64,000 bases of DNA from Thunnus maccoyii (Eukaryota > Chordata > Actinopteri > Scombriformes > Scombridae). A program made the position numbers and the translations under genes. Shown piece by piece: positions 46,151 through 57,256 of this stretch. The notes below the pieces were generated by a model. It made no database searches. It was not told the DNA's origin and saw only the letters and a list, made by a program, of their open reading frames with translations. Location of the stretch: positions 6,216,655 to 6,280,654 of the forward strand of contig NC_056544.1 of assembly GCF_910596095.1 (NCBI RefSeq), in the 5' to 3' direction. Each line of letters starts with the position of its first letter. Within the stretch, counting starts at the first letter, position 1.

Positions 46151-48341
46151 AATTATTACATGCTGTGTCTGTCACTCAAATGTAACTATAGGTTGTTTTT
46201 GCTGGCTGAATTTTCGACCTATTCTGTTGTTTTCCTTTTGAAGATGGGCTGCTTTTTTTGCCAGAGCCCTCTGCTTTTGCACTCTACTGCGTCAACACAG
46301 TCGCCTCTTTTCAAAGAATGAGGGGGCTGTGTTGTTGCCTGTAAGAACACAGAAGACCACCCATTGTCTTGATCCTTCTGGTCTTGCTGTTTTGAAATGA
46401 GTGTACATCTGTGTGTGTGTGTGTTTCCACAAGCGTTCTTTGAGAGATGAATGGGTTGAATACAGTTTCTAGTGTACTCCCCATAAAGCTTCAGTGACGT
46501 TTCCATCTGCTGACTGGAGAATGGAAGGAGTTCAACCTCATGCTGCTGCTCTAGTGTTGAATCTGCTCAGCAGGGACATTAGCAGCTTTGAAACAGTCTC
46601 ATAATCCTTAGATATTATGCAACTAAGTAACCACCAATTATGATGACACACACAAGATGGTTTCTGAACGTGCTCCAGATCTACCACCATGTCCAAAAGT
46701 TTGCATCACAGGTAAGACTTCAGTTGGCTTTTTCCAAAGACAAAGTCATCTGATTGTTGGAAAAGCAGGGAAAATATCTCATTGGACTGTGATATTTGAT
46801 TCACGGTTATAAAGTTCAGCACTCCTTATGCCTGATTTGTGTTTTACTTTGATGCAAATAGGTTTTAATTGCAGTCCTGTTACAGTGTAAATACCTCACA
46901 ATTGGCAGAACAGAAAAAGCACAGGGGTAAATTAATTGTGACTCAATTGCATTGAAGTGTCCACTAAGCCATGTCTGTGAACTCACACACATGATAGCAG
47001 AACTGGACCACCTTATAGGAATGCTGTCATCATTAATGTTAATAATTGCACCTGTGCTTTTCCTGCTGTGACATGTCAAAATGTCTTATAAAAAGGTGTA
47101 TGTATGTATTCCTTTTAATTGCAAAAATGTCAAAGAATTTAATTTTGCTGACATTTTAAATGCACTTTTGTCATGATGCATACAACAGCAATTCTACCTT
47201 CAACTTTGTCATAGTTTTGCCATGCGATCACCTTTCCATATTAGAATGCACTTTTTTGCTTCTTTTTCCTTTGTAAGTTGTTTCATGTTGCTTTGAAAGC
47301 TCAGATGCAAAGTGGTGATTCTCTGAACTTCGTCAAGTTGCCACATTGTGCTGATTGGTATTAAAATGAGTCGCCTGAGTAGCTGCCTTTGGAACTTTGA
47401 TTCACTCACTTCAAAGTGCCTTTTTCATGTGGTGTTCTGTTATTTTGTCCGCCCCCTGTTGAGTGGGGAACAGAGGAGAGTCAAAACCAATATGCTGCTG
47501 GAGATAAAAGTAGAGAAACAGATAGTGAACAGGATGGGAATAAGTGATGATGGCAGGGGAAATATAATGTAAGGGGAAAAGATGTGGTTCATTTAGTCAT
47601 TCCTTCTAATAGGCCTTTCATTCATGTCCACACGGGGGAGTGGATGGGATCGCTCGACTCAAGCAATTATACTTCTACATCATGACAGATGGGGCAGGGG
47701 GATGACTGTGGGGTGGACTGGGGTCTCCCTATTGGTAAGAGGGATTAAATGTAAGAAACTGGGGAGGGGGGACCCTGATGTAAAAAAAAGGGCGGGTAGG
47801 GGGAAAACATGGAGAGTGCGGGATACAGAGCTAATGGCAGCTAACAGTTGATTGGCTGTGACTGCCAGCCAATGGGTGTAAGAGAAGAATAAAGCGTCTC
47901 CGATGGTGATTAGAAATTCTCCACTAATGACAGCTGGGGGAGGGGAGTAATGAAAGGAGGTTTAATATGTGTTGAGTGTGTTTGTACTGGATGAATGAAA
48001 AACAATGAATGAATATAATGAATCTCAAAAGAATAGTGAACATCTGTGTGTGTGTATGTGTGTAGCTTCAATAACACACGAAATACAAAAAATGTGTCGT
48101 TTTTTTTTTTTTTACAAACATGAATATTCTCCAAGTTTTTCAGATGTCTTTGTACAGGTTTTTATATATATGTAAATGTATTTTGTACATATGAGAAATG
48201 CTCATTTACATAACATGATTAACATGAAGTAATTAACATAACAAACAAGCAGAAATAGCTTTTTATATCTCCTCTGTTGTCTCTCCATTGCCCTCTCTAT
48301 GCCACCTTTCTGTTTCTAAATCCTTTCATCTCGCCTCTTTC
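46151..48341. other. Intergenic DNA; possible regulatory block 47600-47960
   Basis: No supported gene. 47600-47960 is non-repetitive, GC-richer than its surroundings and contains TGACAG-type motifs (GATGACAGATGG via CATGACAGATGG, AATGACAGCTGG). A regulatory role is inference. Confidence 0.3.
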
Positions 48342-48347
48342 TTTATT
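48342..48347 (-). terminator. elovl8: Poly(A) signal of the elongase gene
   Basis: AATAAA on the minus strand, 53 bases after the TAG stop. Confidence 0.55.
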
Positions 48348-48400
48348 TCCTTCGTACCTGTAATTTCCAGCTGATTTATCTTTGTTTCTCTGCTCTCTCT

Positions 48401-51400
48401 CTATGTCTTCTTGGTCTTCTTTTTAGCGAGGTAGCTGTGGTAGTAGAAGTTGCTGAAGAGGGCGATTAGACTGAGAGAGTAGCCCACCACAACCATGTTC
48501 ATGGAGTCAGGGAAGTCACAATCAGCGAACAGGTTGTAGGTGGTGTGGATGGTCACAATGAGAAATTGGAGCTGGTAAGAGACAGAATGAGCAGAAACAA
48601 AGACAGGAATGAGTGACCACAACCTGGCCATTGCAACTAGTGGACACAGACACTGGCTGTGTCAGTTAATTCTGCCAACAGCAAGAGGTAAAGATAGCTA
48701 GCAGTACATCCTGCCATACTGCACTCCGTCTAAAGACAGAAGGGTAACACTTTATTTTACTGGTCCCTTAATTTTATACTAATTTCCTGGAGGTTTTCTG
48801 AGTAATTTGAAGGTATTTAATGGTTAATTTTTAGGACATTTTTACAAAGAGGGTGGTGCAAATTGGTACAAGTAATAAGAAAAAACTGTTGGTAAGTAAA
48901 CATACGCACTATTGTTAATTTGCAAAAATTCTTACTTAATTCAACTCTTGACGATTCTTTAACTGACAGAAAACACTCTGTTTTCAGTGTGTAGTTTTGT
49001 GCATCAAATGATATATTAGCATATTAGGCTTTTTCAATCATTTCCTAAAAGTAGCTGCTAATTCTGAGGACATTTCTTTGAAAGCTTTATGTAATTTGGT
49101 AGTATACAGGAAATGTGCTTGCTCAAGTATTTAAGAAACAACCTAATATTCTAATATATGGTTTAACAAACAAAACTACACACTGAAAACCAACTTAACA
49201 TTTTTTAAATTTTTTCTTATATTTTGTACCAAACTGCACCGCCTTCTCTGTAAAATGTACTAACACTTAACTTAAAATTTCCAGGAAATTAGTATAAAAT
49301 TAAAGAACCTGTATAATAAAGCGTTACCAACAGAAGATATGAGGACTTTACCAAAACAAAACTCAAATACCAAGAATTTGAAACATTCTCAGACCAAAAG
49401 CAAAGCATATTTGCCAAGGCAAAAACCTGTCATTGCCATTGAAGCAACTAAAAATGTGAGAGCATATCAATTTATGATATATAATATTTAATTTAAAATT
49501 TTTGAATTATTTGTTTGTAACAATTCATTTTTCTTTAATTATACTTGGCTATATTATGCAGTGTAGTACTTTTTAGTACAGTAATGTACAGTAGTTAAAT
49601 AATTTATCATAGTGTTGTATTGTGCACATGGTGTAGTATGTCCAAACCTTTCGTTTTTTCATGCTTTGGCAGTGTTATACTTAATTAAGGTAGTGCCAAT
49701 AAATCTTGAGAAACCACTACAACCTACGAGGCAATGGTCACAGAGGCAGCCAAAGGCATTGGTAAGCTACTTTCATCAGTGCTCTCGCTAGCAGGGCTGC
49801 ACATGTAAGTGTTGCTCTGAAAACAATACTTACAAATCTCTTTCACTGCCTACTAGGGGTGCAACCGATCACAAAACTCACAGTTTGGATTATATCATGG
49901 ATTTGAGTCACGGATTGGATCATTTTTCGGATCAGCAAAAAAAAAAAAAAGGGAGGGAGACAAATAAAACTAAGTTTTCCGTATATTCTGTAAAACACTT
50001 AAAGCAAGGAACTTTTGCCCATGGTCTTAAATGAAAACAACATTCAAGATGTCCTGTGTTTAAATAAAATCTTAAAATATATAAAATATTCAATGCTCAA
50101 TTGTGCATTGCTAATGTAAGTTAGCAGCTTGATGGCTAATTAGCTGCTCAGCTGTAGCACATTAAACAGCATGTAAAAATACCTGCAGATGTCACTTCGG
50201 ACCCGTTAGATGCTGGTTTGGTTGTTGCTCTTCAAAATCCCTGTTAGCGACACGCTGTCTGTCCATGACTTGTACTTACCGCAGTTTGTTTACTTTGTCT
50301 TAAATGAGACATTGAATTTTGCAATTAATCCATGGTTCACATGTGTGCCAAACCATGGGGGGTGATCCGTACGGATCACGGATCAACTGCGATCCATTGC
50401 ACCACTACTGCCTACCTAAGTAAATTTATAATTTCAGTGTTACTCTTCTCCTATCAAGGAAATTTCCCTTAAATTCTTTAACATATAGGATACCCCGGAG
50501 AAATATCTGATAATGAAAAACAATGTCAATCTACTCAAAGGTTAACAAACCGAATTTTTAATTATCACTGAAAACTCATGAAATTACATTGTCAAATACA
50601 CAACACATCTGTGAAATATAAGATACGATTATTCACACTGTCAGTAGTGGTCAAGCTGGCAGTAAACATGCTGGCAGATTAGCTTGCTAGCTCTCGTACT
50701 AGCCACCACGTGGGCCTCGTCTCGTAGGTCATAGCAGATCTTTAAGAGTCTCCCAGTGAGAGTGGCATTTAGCATGTCAGCTCTGTGTTACTATGAAGTA
50801 AATAATAGCATTTTCATAGAAAGAAATATTATTTGGATACTCTGCATTAACTAATATGAGCGATTCACCATGTTGCTAGCTTAAACAGCAACGTTAGTGA
50901 GGTTTTTTTTTTTTAATTAATTAAAGGATGCTATAACTGGATAGTTAGCAGGAGAAGCTATAGTCACCTCAGCTGTACAGACAGACAAGAATGTCAATCT
51001 AAGAAAGACAAGTATCACAACAATTCTGTGTAAAGCTTGTCAGTCATTGACACTATGGACTGATCAATATCCATATGTCACTACATATGTCACAGAGTCA
51101 CTACAGTATTCAGGCACCAAGCAGGAATTGTTTGTATGAATGAACATAATGGATGTTAACTAACCGCCCCACTCCACTCCACTCACCCGCACCTCCCTTT
51201 CCAATGTTCGTAGTGCCTCTCAAGATCTCCAGTGTCCTCAATCAACTCAACTACCTCAGCTTCAGTTCACTAAATTGTGAAGCCAACTGTTAATGAAGGC
51301 TTGGGGGTCACCTCTAAGGTCAGTTACATAATGGCAGTCAGCCACCATACTGACCTATAGGATGCAGCCAGATAGAAGGAAAAAAAAACCCTGCGGGATG

Positions 51401-51927
51401 CATTGTCTTCTTCATCAGCACCATGAATAGAAAACAGATGGTCCAGTAACTAGTTGAAGAGCATCAGTTCTGCTAATCCGTCTAGTTATACTAACAGCCA
51501 AACTGAACAATTACAAAACCAATAAGTAGGCGGCCATGGAAGGCTTCTTACAAGTTGTAGGAATATTCCTATTCCAAGCTTCTTGGAAATACAGTCAATA
51601 GACAATTATACTGGTGATACCGTAATTTCACATATATGCAGCTGAATGAAACCTACTTCACTCAAAGATATCTTTGGCAATATCTTTATTCCAAGACAAA
51701 AAAATGGATCAAAATCGATGCAGGAGAACCAGAGATATCATCTTTTTTATTCCACACGTCTTCATCCTTGTCAAAACCTGGTGCCTACATTAATCACAGT
51801 CCTCATCCTAAATGATTAGACTGAATTACGCTAAAACATAAAAAAGGACTGATCACCAAAATTACCCAAAGAGGTGGTCAGAGGTGAATTTCACAACTTC
51901 ATCAAGACATATAAAGAATAAAATAGA

Positions 51928-51981
<54 letters not shown>

Positions 51982-54900
51982 CAGATACTGACCAGCTGCA
52001 GGGAAGTGAGGTAGCGTTTCCACCAGAGGTATTTGGTCACGCTTGGTCCCAAAGCTGCTAGACCATAGTACAGATACATCACCACATGAACCAGGGAGTT
52101 GATCAGACCAATCAGGAAAGCTGTGGACAGATACACAGGATGAGTGTGTGTGTGTGTGTGCTTTTGTGCATATGTGTCAGTGTGTATACTCTTGTGAAAG
52201 TATAAACTTATCAAGTTGTGTATACTAAGCACATCCATGGCCCCAACACATAATTTGCAGTTTAGAATTAATGCTACTTTCGCATTTTGGGAGTCTGGGT
52301 TGGCGTGTTGGCATGTACTCACACTGGCCCCCAGCCACATATTTAACCCCGGCCCACCAGTTGAAGATCATGGTTGCGTGATGGTAGACGTGGAGGAAAG
52401 TCAGCTGACTGTTCTTTTTCCTCAGGATGAAAAACATCTGAATCATGCAAACACACACAAAGGCAGACGTAAGAAATTGCAGCCGCACATTTATGTACAC
52501 AAAAACTGCAGGTACAGAAATACATGTCAATCTAAGCATGTTCCAAAAAAATCACTCTCTCTGGGAGTTACATAACAAATGGAATACTTAAAATAAAAAA
52601 ATAAATCCTGTTGTCATACTCACAGTGTCACTGAGCTCTATAACTTTGGAGAAGTAAAACCACCAGCACACTCTGGCCATCTGTGCAACAGGGTGAAAAA
52701 AATGTTATCAGTCCACTCTAAATTCATTTATTTACATGTTTTAAACTTCCAGAGTGAACTTACTGTGGGTAAATTGTTTCAAGAATAAAAATGTATAAAT
52801 GTGAAGCTATATTTAAGCTGAAAATGAGCATTTCAAGAGGCATGCAAGGTTATTGCTGTATATTTTCGTTATCAAGTTCCTGTACGCCAAACTCTGTGTC
52901 TGGACTCATGAAAGGAATTCCAGAGTGAAGCTACACCAAAAAAGTGTTGCATAAAGTACCATGTAGTGACAAGATTTACCCTCATGGCCAGTGGGCTGTC
53001 GCTGTAGTCGACTGGCTGGCACAGCAGACTGTATCTGGCCAACCAGGAAGAGGCCGTGAACTGGAAAGACAAAAGCCGCTTTCATCTCTGCCTTGGTTTC
53101 TCACAATCAGCACGGGGACCTTTCATCCCATTTTCTCACACACACACATTGCACTGCGAATTGAGTGAAATCACTTCCTGTCTCACTGACTCCCACACTG
53201 GACAGAACACATAAGAAATGTGACACCCCCAGAGATTTACATCAGTCTGACCTAACAGATGTGGAGGAGTTTTGTTCTATTGAGTAAAAATGGCATGTAC
53301 TACCATCAAACCAGGACTCTAACAACAGTGTGGACAGTTCCCACATACATTAGTACCTCATAGAACATGTAAGCAGACAGGCAGACCATGGCAAAGTTGT
53401 AAACTATCAGGACAGGTTTGAGGTTGATTGGCTCCCTCTTCGCCATCAGCTTTGGCCCTGCCCATATAATGATAAGGTAGCAGAGAAAGATGCAGCTGAT
53501 AGGCAGAGGAGAGTAGACCAGCAACCAGTGATCTGTCCTCTTGTCTAGACAGAGAAAAAGAGAAGAGACAAAAGCAGAGATGTCTAAAATATCTATCATT
53601 GAAATACTTTAAAAAAATACATAAATAAACTGAAAACAAAAGCATACCTCCTTTTTCCAGAATCCCTTGGTAAAATAACTGGGCTTTCTGCCACATGGTG
53701 ATAGCCTGAAAACCCTGAGATGCACATTATTATAATAAAAAAAAATTATTAGCCAGTAAGTGCAAAACTGAACCAAAACACTGTGGTCAGAATAACATTT
53801 AGGAGATGTGCAACCCACTCTACCATGGACAACATGCTAAAATAAGGCCAAACTATTAATAATCAGATCTAAAAACTGCATTGGGTACAAGCAAAAAAAA
53901 AAAGTATTCCTCCTGAAAAGTAACAGCATATTTCATGCGGTCATAAAAAACATCCTCCTTTGTGTTCGAAGGTCTTAAAGTAAAGAGAAAGAACATCCCA
54001 CTGCAAATTTGATGAAGCCACACAGAGATGATCTGGATTATAACCCAAGGATTAAATTCACTAATCCAAACGTATCTCTTGATAATGCGTAATAACTAAT
54101 AATCCTCTTGATAAATGGCTGCTTAATGTGGACGAGAGGGTGATGAATTTCCAACAATTTCCAACACATGACAGTGCTGCCCTCTAGTGTTTTGTATGTT
54201 TCCTCTCCTCCATCTTGCTTTGTGTTTCAGCCAGCCCCCCCTGTGGTGATGACACATTCACCAGCTGAAGTTTGGTCTATAAATAAAGAAACTCCAACAC
54301 AGTCTTTATCACTTGCTATGTTCAATGTTTTCAGCAGAATAGCTGCAGAGCATAGATGATCTCTCCCTCTGTAGTTTCTTTATTCAAGATCATTTTTCCT
54401 TCAAGATTTGATCGCCAGGACTGGACAAAATTAACATTTAATTATATCTTGGTCCTTTCAGTTTGACTTGTCCACTTTTTCACTATTGGTAGTATAGAAT
54501 GTTCACATTTTTGTCCTTTTTCCATTTTTGTCTCTTCTTTTCTATACCTGCTCTGATTTTTCTGGGAGCCTGATGTATGTCTTTCTTGAGGCAAGAAGAT
54601 GCATCGCTAATTCATCTGTTTGTTTTGCTCAAAAAGTAGCAAAATTAGAGTGTGATTTTTGGGTAAATCCACTTAAACACAGTTTATCTACCTATTTATT
54701 TCTAACATAGTGTTAACATGGCATAAATCTGTACAAAATTTCCTAGATACATACATCAAATGTATAAAATGAGTCTTACAAAGGGGAAGCATGAATGAAT
54801 ATATTTCTACTCAAACTTTTTATTTAACATTCCACTACTGAATGTAAGTGAAAGCACTCGCTATTGGTAGAAGCAGCAGACTGTGTAGACAAAGCTAAGC

Positions 54901-55423
54901 AGTTTAGTGCCTCCTTACTGGGATTTACAGAGGAAAATCCCTGACAGAGCCAGGCTGCTACAACCTGCTCAGGTTTAGCATTTAGAACACTACTGAGTGG
55001 AAATGTGTAACAAAATACTGCAAAACAAGTTGATGAAAATTACAGCAGCAGATAATGGTTAAGGTTAAAATGGATAGTTAATAACAACATGTAACAGTTT
55101 TAAGCACAATAGCCATTAACCTCAGCAACCTGTGATCTTCACAGCTGATGTTTGCTGGCTGTTTGATAAAGTGTTAATACAGAGGCGTAACACTCACAGG
55201 AAAATATGACAACAATTCTGTTTAGTCAGATTATAATGATCAACTGTTATTCTCTTATTTTTCTGTAATATGCTGACTAAATCACATTTTAAAGTGACCG
55301 CACACTTGCACAAATGTTACATCCTTGCTCTTTTTGAATTGTTTTTTTACATTTTAAGCCCCAAATTAACAATGACATGTTACAAGGAACAGGACAACTC
55401 TGATAAAGTGACGTTACCTTCAT
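48401..55423 (-). CDS. elovl8: Very-long-chain fatty acid elongase, Elovl8/Elovl4 type, 8 coding exons
   Basis: Exons in transcript order: 55418-55423, 53648-53705, 53357-53544, 52980-53060, 52624-52680, 52323-52437, 51993-52120, 48401-48571; 804 bases, 267 aa, with all junctions GT/AG and in phase. ELOVL hallmarks: K-V-I-E-L-S-D-T (K..E..DT) at 123-130, catalytic histidine box H-V-Y-H-H at 146-150, [12 protein letters not shown] at 176-187, T-S-L-Q-L-L-Q at 207-213. It ends K-T-K-K-T, an ER-retention-type lysine motif. It is a multi-pass ER membrane enzyme that condenses malonyl-CoA with long-chain acyl-CoA. The length (about 267 rather than about 305) and sequence favour teleost Elovl8 over Elovl4; which paralogue (8a or 8b) is unresolved. 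The start is uncertain: ATG at 55421-55423 gives M-K-A-I-T-M-W-Q-K, but the ATG at 53694-53696 (M-W-Q-K) also has a good context. Intron 7 (3.4 kb) carries two transposons. Confidence 0.93.
48743..49328. mobile_element. Fold-back MITE in elongase intron 7, 586 bp
   Basis: The left end GGTAACACTTTATTTTACTGG..TTAATTTTATACTAATTTCC and the right end (reverse complement GGTAACGCTTTATTATACAGG..TTAATTTTATACTAATTTCC) form an inverted repeat of about 50 bases. It is flanked by GACAGAAG (48735-48742) and AACAGAAG (49329-49336), an 8-base duplication with one mismatch, as in hAT elements. No coding frame. Confidence 0.85.
49853..50406. mobile_element. hAT-type non-autonomous element in elongase intron 7, 554 bp
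   Basis: A perfect 8-base target duplication, ACTGCCTA, lies at 49845-49852 and 50407-50414. The ends are inverted: AGGGGTGCAACCGATC on the left, AGTGGTGCAATGGATC (reverse complement) on the right. The subterminal region is full of GGATC motifs. The A run at 49937-49950 and lack of a transposase frame mark it as non-autonomous. Confidence 0.88.
50415..51929. other. Remaining intron 7 sequence of the elongase
   Basis: AT-rich intronic DNA with no other feature recognised. Confidence 0.5.
51930..51979. repeat. (CA)n microsatellite at an exon-intron junction
   Basis: About 25 CA units ending 13 bases from the 5' splice site of intron 7 (exon end at 51993). On the transcript it is a (UG)n run just inside the intron. 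Confidence 0.95.
53706..55417 (-). other. elovl8: Intron 1 of the elongase
   Basis: Bounded by AAG/GTAACG at 55417 and TTTTCAG/GCTATC at 53706. No repeat family or other gene was recognised inside. Confidence 0.6.
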
Positions 55424-55587
55424 TCTGATGGTGACTGGTTGTGATTTTCCTCTTTAGTTCATCCACCGGTCAAAAGGATGCTGCATCTCAGTCATGTGTT
55501 AAGCAGCACTGAGGTAATCCACCTGTTCTCTCTGTGTATATGCGTGTGTGTGTGTGTCCAGCATGACATATGGCAGTGTGGTCCTTT

Positions 55588-55593
55588 CTTATA
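55588..55593 (-). promoter_or_regulatory. elovl8: Possible TATA box of the elongase gene
   Basis: TATAAG on the minus strand (within GTATAAGAAAGG), 165 bases upstream of the ATG. A start near 55560 would give a 5' UTR that includes the (CA)n run at 55545-55557. Confidence 0.3.
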
Positions 55594-55859
55594 CTAGTGT
55601 AGCAGCTCAAATACCTGCCAGCTAAATCCCATCTAACAGAGTTCCAGTATAATTCAGAGTACATATGACTGTACCTACAGGATTAATCACTTCTACCATT
55701 GGTTCTTATGGTACTGTGGCACAGGAAATTGAATTACTTAATCATAATATTCAGTTAAATTAGGATTTACTGACTTTTTTCAACCAAATGGAGAAATTAA
55801 TATTTCACCTTGGGTTGTAGAGGCGGGTTAAACCCACCAGCAATAGACCCATGGCTTGT

Positions 55860-56260
55860 TTTTAGCCATGCTGGTAGCACTTGGGGTGGCAATATTTGTC
55901 CACCACTTTGGTCCAATATCTCAACAACTATTGGATGGATTTCTATGACATGTGGTTCAGATATCCATGGTGTCCAGAAGATGAATAATGAATAATGATG
56001 CCCTGACTTTTCCTGTTGTGCCACCAGTAGGCCAGAATTTTCATTTATCCAGTGAAATATATCAGTATCTACAAGATGGGTTGGCACTCAGCTGTACTTT
56101 GTGTTTAGGGCTAATTAGCAAATGTTAGCATGCTAACATGCTTAACTACATAGCAAAAAATTTATTTACACATTGTGAGCATGTTAGCATGCTAATAGTA
56201 GCATTTAGCTGAAGGCACCACTGTGCCCGAGAAGAGCTTCACAGAGCTGCTAGCATGGCT
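55860..56260 (-). repeat. Dispersed repeat family A, copy 4 (longest)
   Basis: Contains CCACTTTGGTCCAATATCTC, CTATTGGATGGATTTCTATG, TATCCATGGTGTCCAGAAG, TGCCACCAGTAGGCCAG, CAGCTGTACTTTGTGTTTAG and a cluster of TTAGCATGCTAA palindromes. It links the two halves of the family seen separately elsewhere in the window. Confidence 0.8.
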
Positions 56261-56963
56261 ACTTTTGGTGTCCAGTGATTGACAAAATAAGCAAGGTTTA
56301 AAAATACTGAATGTCTGTCTCTCGTCAAAACTTTTTTATGTGAAAAGAACAATCAAAATAACCTCCCATCTCCAATTACATGAATGTGTAGTCACATACA
56401 TTGAGTTATTATCTATTTTAATGTTTCAGAGACATTCAGAAACATGAAATCATATTCAAAATGTCTCTTCTTTTTTAATCTGGAATAACACATCAACACA
56501 CTTTAAAATCTACAGCAAAAATGCAAAATTGAGTAAACAGAGCAAAACTGCAGCATTTTATGTTAATTCGGGATATTACATAAAATGACTACGTCTACAT
56601 TTGATTTGTTATTCCATACACAATGAAAATAATTGAATCTAATAGAAGTGGCACACTAAAAATACTGCAATCTTGTGTGATTTATAATATCTAATGATTA
56701 ATGCTGATACTAATCAAATTTCATATACCACTTCCCAAATGCCTTGTAAACATCCAAATGAGTAAAGCATTGCTCTTGAAATCTCTTATGAACCTCTTAT
56801 GAATAGTAATGTAGTAGCACAGCACATCACCAGCATATTCTGACAAAAGCAAAAACTGAACAAAGAGGAACATGTTTGGACAGTATCACAGACTGAGGTC
56901 TGCTCAGCAGCACTTTACACCATCCTCTGACTCTGTCTGTGTGACAGTAGGAGTCAGTCCACC
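56261..56963. other. Intergenic / distal 3' UTR of selenop2
   Basis: The selenop2 transcript must end here. No canonical AATAAA was found on the minus strand; weak variants are TATAAA near 56681-56686 and ATTAAA near 56471-56477. Confidence 0.35.
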
Positions 56964-57041
56964 CCATCTCTCCACACACATCTATCTACAGCCTCCTGCA
57001 GGCAGGTTATACACTGTAGACTTCATTCATGGGAGAAGACT
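56964..57041 (-). ncRNA. selenop2: Candidate SECIS element in the selenop2 3' UTR
   Basis: On the minus strand: lower stem UCUUCUCC (57032-57039) pairs with GGAGAGAU (56966-56973). The SECIS-type AUGA is at 57023-57030 (two overlapping choices). An upper stem GUCUACAG pairs with CUGUAGAU, an AA lies in the apical loop, and a CCUGC/GCAGG mini-stem suggests a form-2 layout. The 3' strand offers AGAU in place of the more usual UGAU, so the quartet is not textbook. It lies about 220-290 bases after the stop, where a SECIS is required for the upstream UGA to be read as selenocysteine. Confidence 0.45.
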
Positions 57042-57256
57042 GGGCCAACCTAGCTACTGTATCCACACAGAGGAGGGAGGTGTGGAAATGCTTGCAGAGA
57101 AACCACAGTCTGATTACTGCTTAAAACAGCCACAACTGCTCAGAGAATTGCTGTTATTACTAAACTACTAAAAAGTAAAATACCAAATAAACCCACTGTA
57201 ACTAACTAGAAGTGAAATACACAAATAAAAACACTCGTAATATTACCGGCATCAGG

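Noticed and set aside
51891..52340. 149-codon frame containing Cys-Val repeats
   Set aside because: The real part is elongase exon 7; the Cys-Val stretch is intronic (CA)n read through past the donor.
52216..52575. 119-codon plus-strand frame
   Set aside because: Antisense to elongase exon 6 and its flanks; the histidine-box exon on the minus strand explains it.
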